Shown piece after piece: positions 1 to 8,480 of a DNA stretch of 14,350 nt (position 1 is its first letter; the number at the start of each line of letters is the position of its first letter). Origin of the DNA: Fragilaria crotonensis (lineage: Eukaryota > Bacillariophyta > Fragilariophyceae > Fragilariales > Fragilariaceae); the NCBI GenBank assembly GCA_022925895.1, contig JAKSYS010000871.1, forward strand, positions 1 to 14,350, given 5' to 3'. The notes under the pieces are model-generated. The model was not told the origin of the DNA, did not search any database, and worked only from the letters and a program-made list of their open reading frames with translations. The position numbers and the translations under genes are program-made.

Positions 1-51
1 CAAAAGTGCATGTTCGTTCCAATCAGCGTCAAATCACGAAAAGAAACGTAC
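1..51 (-). other. Probable intron 1 (partial) of the sulfotransferase-like gene
   Basis: A donor GTACGT directly follows the exon codons for WMN plus AG. No convincing acceptor occurs before the window edge, so the intron would continue outside. The open reading frame continues through it, so cDNA is needed to prove it. Confidence 0.45.
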
Positions 52-980
52 CTATTCATCCAGACGTACGGATCTCGAATCGTCACGGCTGGTAGAATGT
101 TGGTGGCATCGACCCCCTCACTCTTGAGTGTCTTGTGTTTCAATCGAAATTCTTCATCACCCGGCGGCGTGTGCTTTCCCCATGGAACTTGCCATCGGAC
201 ACCTTGATTCTTCCAACCGTACTTGTCCATGCGCGGTTGGATGTGACAATTGTGGATCAAGAGTTCTGCCATGAGGTTCGTTCCCGAGTTGAACGTGCCT
301 GCCGTCGATACAAAGTGATCGGAAGGATCAGAATGTGTTTGGAAGGCTTCGCATTGATCGAGACCATATATTCGTGGTTCGTGCCCGTACAGGTCCGTGA
401 CTTCCTTCCATGTTGGCAAGTCACGAAGTATCTTGGCATCCAATTCCTGATACGGAATGTTGGCCTCGGCCAGCATGTCCAAAATGGGTTTCTTTTCACT
501 GCGAATGACTGCCAACTCCTCGTCTGTTAGGGGTGTGGAAGGACCGTTATTGTCGAGTGTACTGTTGACGCCATCCACAGGTTGCTGCAGCTCCTTGAGC
601 TGATCCTGCTGTTCTTTATAAATTTGGTCGGCATGCATTTGACGCATTCGATCCAAAGCCTTGAACTCTTCCAGCGGTATCCCAACATCAACACCCAGAT
701 GATCGTATGCATTATTATTCTTGGATGATGATGATCCCCATCCAGCCAAGTGACCATTAATAGCATTACCCCCGACAGATTGTTGAGTATCAACGTAATG
801 CAAAATGTAGGCCACGTCGGCTAAACAAAAAGCTAAACCAATCAACGAGATGGTCCATAACAGAGCCGATGATGATGATGATGATGATTTCTCGGGAGGT
901 AATGCATCTTTCATTTCCTTTTGGAGAGGACGCCTTCGAATGCGTCGGGTCCGAGGAGCACGTAACGCATTGGCCTGCAT
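52..980 (-). CDS. Sulfotransferase-like type II membrane protein, 5' exon (partial)
   Basis: The first in-frame ATG after an upstream stop is at 980, and 309 codons follow before a probable splice donor (AG|GTACGT, GT at 51-50). Residues 1-31 are basic. A seven-Ser run (32-38) precedes one membrane helix (about 39-62), which gives a Golgi-type type II topology. A charged, probably helical stem (102-133) follows. The catalytic part begins with AGTFNSGTN (227-235), which matches the PAPS 5'-phosphosulfate loop of sulfotransferases in the form common in diatoms. VTIRDPYVWM (299-308) fits the 3'-phosphate-binding strand. The family moves sulfate from PAPS to a sugar, lipid or protein; the substrate cannot be read here. 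The rest of the catalytic domain lies beyond the left edge. The frame also stays open through the donor to base 1, so the intron is inferred from the donor sequence and the loss of family-like sequence. Confidence 0.75.
868..888. repeat. (GAT)7 microsatellite coding for poly-Ser
   Basis: Seven GAT units lie inside the sulfotransferase-like gene. On the minus strand they read as six TCA and one TCG and give the Ser run just before the membrane helix. Length variation here would change only the stem next to the membrane. Confidence 0.9.
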
Positions 981-2475
981 TGTCGTGACTATGTCCTGGG
1001 TTTTAATGTCTTGCGTTGCCAAGTTGCGGTGGAGCACGGGAGAGAATTTATGACGCCTCTTGAAGCAATACTGTAGTACTTGTGCAACGTAGTACGGAGT
1101 ACTGGACTACTCGGAGAACAGAGATGAGAGATGAGCAGATGACAAGACTCGTGGTTCAAAATCTACTGTAGTGTACACGTACCATACGGAAAATGTAAAA
1201 TACCGCATGTAAGAATACTACCATACCGGTAGTAGACAAGGTGAGGACCGGTACAAGTAGTGCAACGTGCAACGGACCGTCTACTACTCTACTAGTCGTA
1301 CTGTAGTAGCCAGGAATTCTATACAGTACAAAGTGTGTAGTGTACATAAATTCCAGTGCTACAACTTTGTAAAAGTACAGTAGGTGCTAGGTGCCACTCG
1401 GAGTATCCAAGCCGGATGACAATGAGACAAGCAAAACGAAGAACTAAAGCACTATTGTACTCGTACCACATTAACATCTGGAAGTTTGTTACCTGGTAGC
1501 TCCATTTGCTATCGTGGACTATAAGGTGCCCGATGATTACTTACCCCAGAAATGAGCAAATATGTTAAACTCCGGAGCATATTAGTAAAGAGTCCATAGT
1601 CCATAGTCCATACTACATGCTGCCAAGGTCCTCACGTCCTGATCAGCAAATGACATACCTACCAGGGCGTTTGAATACCTCAACGAGGCAATACTACTAT
1701 TGCACATGGTTGATCTATACAACGCAATGGGCAAGCAAATGATGCACTCCTAAACTTGGGGAAGGGGGGGGGGACGGTGCTCGGCCAATCCAATGTTTTT
1801 ATCATGACATATAATCAGTATGGTATAGTCAATATAGTCTGCAGTGTTTGTTCGCATGTTGTGCAAACTATAGAGTATTCATCACTTTGCAAACATTAAT
1901 AAACACGGAATGCACAACGAGACCGATAAGAAGGCTTTCGTTTCATTGCCTTATGATAGGCCGTGCTTTGAGTACCACGATTGCACATGAACTCGTAAAT
2001 TACATGTGGTAACTCCGTTTCGTCGGCAGGCATCACGGTAATCATGTCATGGAAAAACACACGACTCCTTCCAGTGGACCCATTTTGAACTTTTAACTAG
2101 TTGGTGAGTAGGCAATAATGTTGCAAGGACCTACAGTCGATGAGGCCTATGGCCTATGGGTGTCGCATGTCAGAACCAGGCGTTTTCGGTGAGTTAGTAG
2201 ACTACCACATATGTACAACTACAATCTAGATGGACCTCGATGGTAGACGTTGGGTTCTGATGAATGTAATACCTGGGAACTCAATTGATTCCTTCCTCCG
2301 GGTATTCTTACATACCGGTGGATCCGGGTCAGGAACCGAGGTCCTAATAAGAGGACACGGGCGACAACGAGATAGACCAACTGGAACACTATCCCGATGG
2401 AAAGCAAGTGGAATTAAACGCAAGCAAGTTGGACCTTCCAACATTAGACATGTTCTAGCGGTGAACTCCTCATGG
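981..2475. other. Intergenic region with GTAC-rich patches and small repeats
   Basis: This separates the sulfotransferase start from the Hint gene stop, so it holds the promoter of the former and the 3' end of the latter. About 1060-1340 is dense in GTAC, AGTACT and TACTAC words. There is a 7-bp tandem repeat at 1591-1611, a ten-G tract at about 1764-1773 and a GGCCTAT doublet at about 2142-2158. A 49-codon minus-strand frame from an ATG at 2045 to a stop at 1896 has protein-like composition but no recognised family. No RNA gene was seen. Confidence 0.6.
1591..1611. repeat. 7-bp tandem repeat (AGTCCAT x3)
   Basis: Three exact copies of AGTCCAT stand head to tail in intergenic DNA. No function is suggested. 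Confidence 0.9.
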
Positions 2476-4071
2476 CTAGCAATTCATTCGAATCCTTCTT
2501 GCCTTGAGCGACCGTTTGCTGGAGATCGCCAGCACAAATGCTAATGCCACGATGGACATTACCAGATGTTGCTCCAAGCACCAGATCATGCCAAATAACG
2601 CCACTGCAGGAATCATAAATAAGCCCATCACAAAAGCATTCTGTTGAACCAGCCAAGTAGCAAACTGCAAGGGCACCGTCACCCACAACGAGACACCCTG
2701 CTTGGTGTGTCCCTCACGGGCTATTCCAAGACGGTATGCGAGACGGTGTGGGGCTTCAAAGGCATGCGCCAACCATTGCAGCGTGAATGGCGTCGACAGA
2801 GACTTGCCCAAGAGCAGGTACTCGGATGTTGGTTGCATGCTCACGTAGGATGAGGCAACAATACCATTGACCACCACGCGACCAGATAGCGTGAAGGGAG
2901 CATACATACCACGACGATCGATCGTGTCAATATTCCGAATGGTCGTTAGTTCGCCATTCGGCAGTAGTAAGGTGTCGCCTTGCTTGAGAATGCCTGCGGG
3001 AACGGAGTGGTCTTTGCGGATGAAAACCATGTGCTCCGGTGAGATCTCGAGAGGACTATCTTGATCTGTCTCAATCTTGAGGTAGGTAGCCATGATGAAA
3101 TCGTGCTTGTGCCCGAACGAGTAGACTGGCTCATAGGTCCCAGAATCAGTGAGAACCTTGTCGCCAACAGCAAGGTCTCTCATCAGCACGCTTCTCTTAT
3201 CCTCGGTTAGGACTCTCACTTCCCCTGAGAAACAATACGCAGGTGTGTTGGAGTAACCTCGCGTCGAAGTGGTCGCGGTAAGGGGAGATGACCTGCTTGA
3301 GGAGGGTGTTCCCAGGTCGTTCTGTGCAACGGTACCCTCCTTTGGAAGCCAAGTACTTGCAGCTTCCGGCACAGCAAACGTATGCTGAGCTATTTGGATT
3401 GCAACGGCGTGACTCGAGGGGAATACACTGCTGGACAGCGACACCTGGCAAGGTGCATTTGCAATACCTCCTCACCAGGGTTTGCGCCATGGAGCAGACG
3501 GACACGAAGGCACCGTATTGATTATCGTCATACACATCAATGCACGAGGCACCATCCAGTATGCCTCCCTGAATAATTCTGTTAACATCTCCAATTCTCT
3601 TGTTACCTCCACAAAGATTGCATTTCTGAGTGTTTGTGAATCCAGGTGGTTTGCAATCCGCTCCGTTGTACTGCTTGCATCCACAAGGATCTGACGTCGT
3701 TAACGTTTTGACCTGAACATTTCCACACTGAGTTGGATTAAAGTCATTCGCATTGGCAAGCCTCTGAAGCTGTCCGCACGTCTTGGTACCTAGACCAGTG
3801 ACATAAATGCTTTTGCTTGTTCTGGAGAGGTAGCTGAGGAAAATGCGAGAGTGCGACAATGTGAAGTTGTGAGTGATAAGCACTATCAAGCACGGTTCTA
3901 TACTGAGTATTGGTGCGTGTGTCCAATACTACTGAGGAGTGGTATTTCTAGCACTCACCAATCCGATCTGGCACAAGGAAAACATCGAAAGCTTCCATTC
4001 CCTGGATCAACCTGGGCAAGAGCGACTGCAAGCATACAGCTCAAAATGATCACCACTTTCATCTGCATCAT
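2476..4071 (-). CDS. Secreted Cys-rich / hedgehog-type Hint domain membrane protein (two exons, frame conflict)
   Basis: Exon 1 (3959-4071) starts at ATG 4071, with another Met at 4062, and encodes a signal peptide ending near ALAQ (residues 17-20). A 125-bp GTGAGT...CAG intron (3834-3958) splits a Cys codon. Exon 2 carries the rest of a 20-Cys luminal region (Cys30-Cys207). Its CxxC start, TCGQLQ and CGC motifs recall a common diatom secreted domain, and it ends in knottin-like spacing. A Ser/Thr/Pro-rich linker leads to Hint: CFSG at about 238, SPEH His at about 305, YAPFTLSG and VNGIVASSY near 347-367. Next come a WLAHAFEAPHRLAYRL segment resembling the region after Hint in animal hedgehog proteins, then two hydrophobic helices (about 436-457 and 460-476). 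Hint domains cleave the peptide bond before their first Cys. The Cys-rich frame and the Hint frame differ by one base; the switch lies at about 3260-3345, most simply at GGG 3311-3313. It may be a sequence error, a mutation, an unusual small intron or frameshifting. If joined, the protein has about 489 residues. Confidence 0.72.
3834..3958 (-). other. Intron 1 of the Hint gene
   Basis: This is a 125-bp GT-AG intron with donor G|GTGAGT at 3958 and a pyrimidine-rich acceptor ending TTTTCCTCAG at 3834. Splicing joins TG to C to make Cys38 and removes a TGA that would end the signal-peptide exon at once. The frame on both sides then agrees with the Cys-rich domain. Confidence 0.8.
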
Positions 4072-4322
4072 CTTTAGGGAGTTATGAAGTACTAATAGTA
4101 GTCTTTATTGTTGTCGGATGCGTTACGATGTGCACTTTTTCAAACAGGAGAGGAATATCAACGTCGGAAGGAGGTCTTACAAAATGTGATTTTGATCTGC
4201 CTGCCCACGGGATTACTGACAAAACCGATGCGACTCCGACTCTTGAAAATAATCCACACGTACACTCGATCGAAAAGTGGTCCGCCATGGACACATCAAC
4301 GGGTGGTCAATGCTAATTGAAT

Positions 4323-4340
4323 ATATACGTTCGCGTATAT
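4323..4340. repeat. Inverted repeat, 7-bp stem with TTCG loop
   Basis: ATATACG and CGTATAT flank TTCG and make a perfect 7-bp stem. It lies about 250 bp upstream of the Hint gene start. Its AT-rich stem is weak and no role is clear. Confidence 0.7.
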
Positions 4341-5221
4341 TTTGAAAAGATAGTTCTGGACAAAATGTTTTATGTGACACAGGAGAACTTCGAAAATACG
4401 TATCGGCAAGCTCCTGGGCGTTCTATTGGAGGAGGGCATTGGTGAAAGGAGAAGTAAATACGTCGAGAAATCCTCAGTTTTCATTCTTTTCGTGCCTTTT
4501 TCCAGTGTTCCAAAGGCACACGACAGTAGATGGGTTTGAATGCAGTGCTCGGAGACGGTCGCTACATTGTTTGTACCTATACTGTATATATGCAAAATTT
4601 GTTGCTGCCAATGCGTCGCTCTCAGTACCGTCACACTTGCTGAAATGTTATCACTCTACGTGGGATCTAGTATTAAGTTAATGTGCACGTAGCATTGGAT
4701 TACTGGACTACCGGAGGGGAATTGAGGGACAAATGAGAGGTTATGTCCAATTCATTCTCTAAATATTTATCATATATTCCTCCGAAGCGTGGAGTCAAAC
4801 AATTTGAAAGCATTTTTTATGTCTTACAAACCGGGTTGAGCTAGGGAGGGCAATCGGGATTGCGCGCGTACCAATCCCTAATTCTGATTTCAATTAAGAG
4901 GATACTCCGACTCGCCCGATGCCCTGCATTTTAGTCGACGACGGTAGCGCTATACGTTGTCTTTGGAACTTCACTACCAGTGCGATAGTAAGTTACAAAA
5001 TGGAGCCGATACTCCGAGTCTCCGAATATGCCTTGTCTACTCCGCAGAACTCATTTTTTCCACTTCCATACAGTGAAGGAATCTCCGATGTGATGGTGTC
5101 GCTGTATGACATAGTCTACGGCGTGCAGAATAAATTCATGCGCACGAGTATGGGAGTATTCGTATACAACTATGGTAGACACTGTCCCTGGTACTAGCTA
5201 GTACTACGGGATACTCCGCGT

Positions 5222-5253
5222 ACTCGAGAACTCGAGAACTCGAATACTCGCGT
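5222..5253. repeat. 8-bp tandem repeat, four copies
   Basis: Two exact ACTCGAGA units are followed by two diverged ones, ACTCGAAT and ACTCGCGT. The array sits in the densest part of the TACTCCG/GTAC-rich intergenic stretch. Confidence 0.85.
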
Positions 5254-5716
5254 ACGGACTCTCATACGTATGAACATATACAGATCATCATAGCCCCCTC
5301 CATAATTAGGCACCAGTCCCATGTTGAGAGTGTCGACGTGTCGACTATATTCGAGTACATGTCGTCAACATACTCCATAGTCTGTACTCCGATGATTCTA
5401 TGATAGATAATAGATAGATCATCAATTCTTCTGGCACTCCGAGTACGACGTACTACGAATGTATCCGGATTTCATGCATCAAAGCATACCACCGAATACG
5501 GCGTCCAACGTGAAGGCTAACGTATGTGAAAACCATACTAAGAGACAACGTACAGTTATCACATCTGTACTCCAAGCTCCCATGACATGTCGCGGAAAGG
5601 GGGAAAACAATCAAGTCCCGAACAAACCCTTCAGATCTTATCAACTTAAACATTGTAGACAATTCAATCTGAAGAGCTAAAGCCTTTTTATAATGCCAGT
5701 CATATTTGCCTGTGGA

Positions 5717-6440
5717 TCATAGTTCCGACTGTAGATCACGTTGATTGCCCTCTGGGATCTCTGCCCTGGCAAGTTGAGGACAGTAGGGAGACTCGTATAG
5801 CGCCTCAACAAATATGCGACAATGGCAGTCTTCTCCATCCAATGAAAAGAAACGATCGGGACCGCAACTCAAGACTCCAATCGTGTCGACAACACACCCT
5901 TTCGACTTCGTTCCCATCCTTGAGCATTGCAAGTGCCCATGACCCGTCCTCCGCAAACAATTGGCGTAGTACAAGGTAGCAAGCTTCGAACTCACCAGCA
6001 TTTATAATGAAAGCCATCTTTGGCGAACAATTTCAGTGATCCCCAACAAGTCAAGTTGTACCCGGCACTTCCCATGTTATAGTAGTAGAGGTTGCCCAGA
6101 GCAGCAGGTAGTAACCATCAAACAGCAGCATGTAAATGTGGTTCAGGCAGGCGAGCCAGTAGTCGGGATCGTAGCTTTTCTGGCAATAGACCACCCGTCC
6201 CTGAGGAATGAAGAAATCAGAGTTCAAAATAGTATTTGTTCACAAACTTCAAAATTGCGCTCGTCACTCTCTGCCGCATATCATATCGAATGATTCTGGA
6301 CCACCTTGTGGGACAACAGCTGGAAGCCGAAGATCGCTTTCGGTCAAAAATGCAAGAAATCCATCACTCCCCTAGACCCACATTCCGCAAATGTACCAGA
6401 CCTCTGCTGCGTTTGCTGACGCTGTGGCGTGAATCATGCA
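5717..6440 (-). pseudogene. Possible decayed gene, unknown family
   Basis: Reading the minus strand from about 6440 to 5717 gives a chain of protein-like segments rich in Cys, Trp and Tyr, but it changes frame about three times and has in-frame stops. One frame runs from about 6440 to about 6060 with several stops. It includes a stretch after a good polypyrimidine acceptor (TTCTTCATTCCTCAG, about 6205-6219). A second frame covers about 6105-6000. A third starts at ATG 6017. A fourth starts at ATG 6001 and reaches a stop at 5717, giving 94 codons. A GTGAGT donor-like site lies at about 5991-5996, so part of this could be a spliced gene. I recognise no domain. Plus-strand frames also exist here (for example 6236-6601), so the strand itself is uncertain. 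Confidence 0.25.
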
Positions 6441-7929
6441 CAGTAGCTATCACAGCATCAAACTGCCAAAGATCCTACGCTCTGACCTCTCATGGCAATT
6501 TTGAGGTTTCGCGGCACCAACGTATCATCAATTATACTCCAAGTAGTATCGACGGTACTTGTTACTTTTTTTTGTACACATCCTACGGATGGTACGAGTG
6601 ACGCCAGTGCCAAATTGAAGCAAATTGGGATCAGAATATCCAATTCTGCATGCGCGTACGTTGCATTTTGATATTATTCCGATCCCGGTACTAGCTACAC
6701 AAATCTACCTTCCAGATATTATACAGTACTACCGTATTAATTTTCTCGCCTCTTCAAGAATCTATGCATTTATACCACTTCGGTGGTATTTTCCAGATAA
6801 TACTGGAGTACCGACGAAGCATCAGCAGTGCCGGGTCGGATGATGGTCAGCATCAGGCGTGAAAGGTTTCCACGAATGAAGACCAAGGCCAACTCTAGAG
6901 AGTTTCAACGATCAGATACACGACCCCAACTCTGGGATTGGGGTTATCAGGAATATGTGCCTGCTACTACTGCCCAAGTAAAGGTACCTGGTAGTGATTA
7001 ATGGCGCAAGTCAAGCGTTGGCATGGGCGAATCGGTACCGCCTTCGTAACTAAATGTCAGTTTTTACTTCTGAATACTCTAGCTAGCTAGTAGTCTTCCC
7101 TCTGTCAGACGTTCAATGCCAAAAGTCATGAAACAATATCGAAAACTCTGGCATTTAACCAAACCATCATGATCAGAGTTGTTATCCTCAGAATGAAACA
7201 ATGTTTGGAGGTCATGCACTTCAATGTAGTTGGTTTAACACTTCAGAAACATGAGGATATGCCTGACAAATGATATTTGGTAAAACTGCTGGTATTTAGC
7301 CTAATCTGCAACCTTTTACCATAAAGATGCACACCAGCCAAATTTCAAGAATGCCAGTGCATTGTCACCTACTACACGCACCTAGTAATGTGACGCCCTT
7401 ATATCTGCGAGAAGATATTGAATAGTGGGCGGGCATAAAATTCTGCAATGCTTGATGACACCTGCTTATGGTCACTGGTGGTTGAGGAAAACTCTCGAAG
7501 AACAAGTTGCAAGGGCAGAATTTGACAACTTGCAGACCATGTCACATCTTGTACAAGCAACAATGCTCCAAACTGGCTCCTCCATCAGTGATTCCAATAT
7601 TCTTGGCAGGAGTATGGAGAAGGATGAAGAGGAGTCCAATTGCGCTGACAACAACAAGAATACAAGAACTAGTATTTCAGTGCCTCTTATTAATGGTTAA
7701 GACAATCAAGAACATAACTTCAATAAATTGTTTTGGTGGAGCTTAAAGACTTGAAGAATGTATGAACTTCACATGTAACTCCTTGGTTTCAGTATGTTGC
7801 TTGAATGAAGAAATTTCATCATTTTCATGCTGGACAGAGGTCCCAACCCCCTGCAAGGACATCTAGAGGCTATGCAATGCCAAGTTCCGTCTTTGCTCAA
7901 TTATTAGCTCCAAACAGTTTCTCCTTCAT
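6441..7929. other. Non-genic stretch, probably repeat-derived in its right half
   Basis: There is no supported gene. From about 7100 onward the base composition and the many short interrupted protein-like frames resemble the retroelement relic to the right. A 91-codon plus-strand frame (7425-7700) is the longest and matches no family I know. A GTAC-containing patch occurs at about 6540-6830. Confidence 0.45.
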
Positions 7930-8480
7930 TTTTTGCTGTCATGATTGCCGAATGTCCCCGTCCAGTCATACTTTTGCGCGTTGAGCGCCTTCTTCAAGTT
8001 ACATGCAGCTGCATTTGACCCTATAAGAGGGAGTCCATCCGGAGTAATTGAGATTGGCCCATACCAGATGATGTTGACTCACCCTCTCAATGAGTACACC
8101 ATCCAGCCAAAAGCTCCATCTGTGCCGATTTATTCCGAGCCATCACTTCCTGCATAGAAACATGTCTGGCAATCCAGACTGATGGTGAAATGATCCATGA
8201 ATGGCATCCAGTGGTGTCAAAACACATCATATTCCCAAGCGTCAAGGTTTGCGTATTCCCAATGTCAAGGTTTGCGAGGAAATCTCCAAAGGATTTTTTT
8301 GCCCTGGATGCGCGCCGAGGTTGCAATAAGAAGGGCATAGTAGTATGCATAAGGGTGTACTGGCTTTGATCCGCATTTCTACTTTGACGGCCGGGATTGC
8401 AACGGCTGGCTGCAGGGTGGTGAAACATAAAAGTTGTCATGTCCTCTTTTTGTGCTGCATCATCTTTTTTTGAATCATTT
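7930..8480 (-). mobile_element. Degenerate retroelement fragment (reverse transcriptase C-terminus / RNase H-like)
   Basis: One minus-strand frame, interrupted by several stops, reads LDAWEYDVF, then YAGSDGSE (near 8150), then TDGAFGWMVYSLRG and a YGPI segment. The arrangement of a PWE-like block, SDGS, and then GxFGW about ten residues later resembles the RNase H-like tail of retroelement polyproteins common in diatom genomes. SDGS would hold the first catalytic Asp. The expected Glu-containing block (RAE) is not visible. Stops fall after SDGSE and after SLRG, so the copy is dead. A near-exact 23-24 bp duplication (8231-8277) lies inside it. The identification rests on remembered motif order, not on a search. 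Confidence 0.45.
8231..8277. repeat. Tandem duplication of 23-24 bp
   Basis: Two adjacent copies starting ATTCCCAA and ending GTCAAGGTTTGCG differ by one substitution and one base of length. They lie in the retroelement relic just before the SDGS block on the minus strand. Confidence 0.9.

Larger units (their letters stand above)
4072..5716. other. Intergenic region upstream of the Hint gene, repeat-word rich
   Basis: The Hint gene promoter should lie at its left end. I see a short inverted repeat at 4323-4340, a cluster of TACTCCG words (about 4905, 5009, 5038, 5209 and 5386), an 8-bp tandem array at 5222-5253, and two GTCGAC palindromes at 5332-5345. Open frames of 60-112 codons occur on both strands, but none has a convincing start, domain or composition. 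No RNA gene was recognised. Confidence 0.55.

Noticed and set aside
2230-2544. 104-codon plus-strand frame overlapping the Hint gene 3' end
   Set aside because: It is antisense to coding sequence at its right end, and no family is recognised.
3258-3330. 73-bp GT-AG intron joining the cargo and Hint frames
   Set aside because: The frame works, but the donor (GTTGCA) and acceptor (GACGCGAG) are poor and it would delete the sixth cystine-knot Cys. It is kept only as an alternative.
4296-4634. 112-codon minus-strand frame upstream of the Hint gene
   Set aside because: It opens at GTG, its only plausible Met is internal, and it crosses the inverted repeat. No domain was seen.
6236-6601. 121-codon plus-strand frame
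   Set aside because: It opposes the possible decayed gene, has no recognised motif and runs into a GTAC-rich patch.
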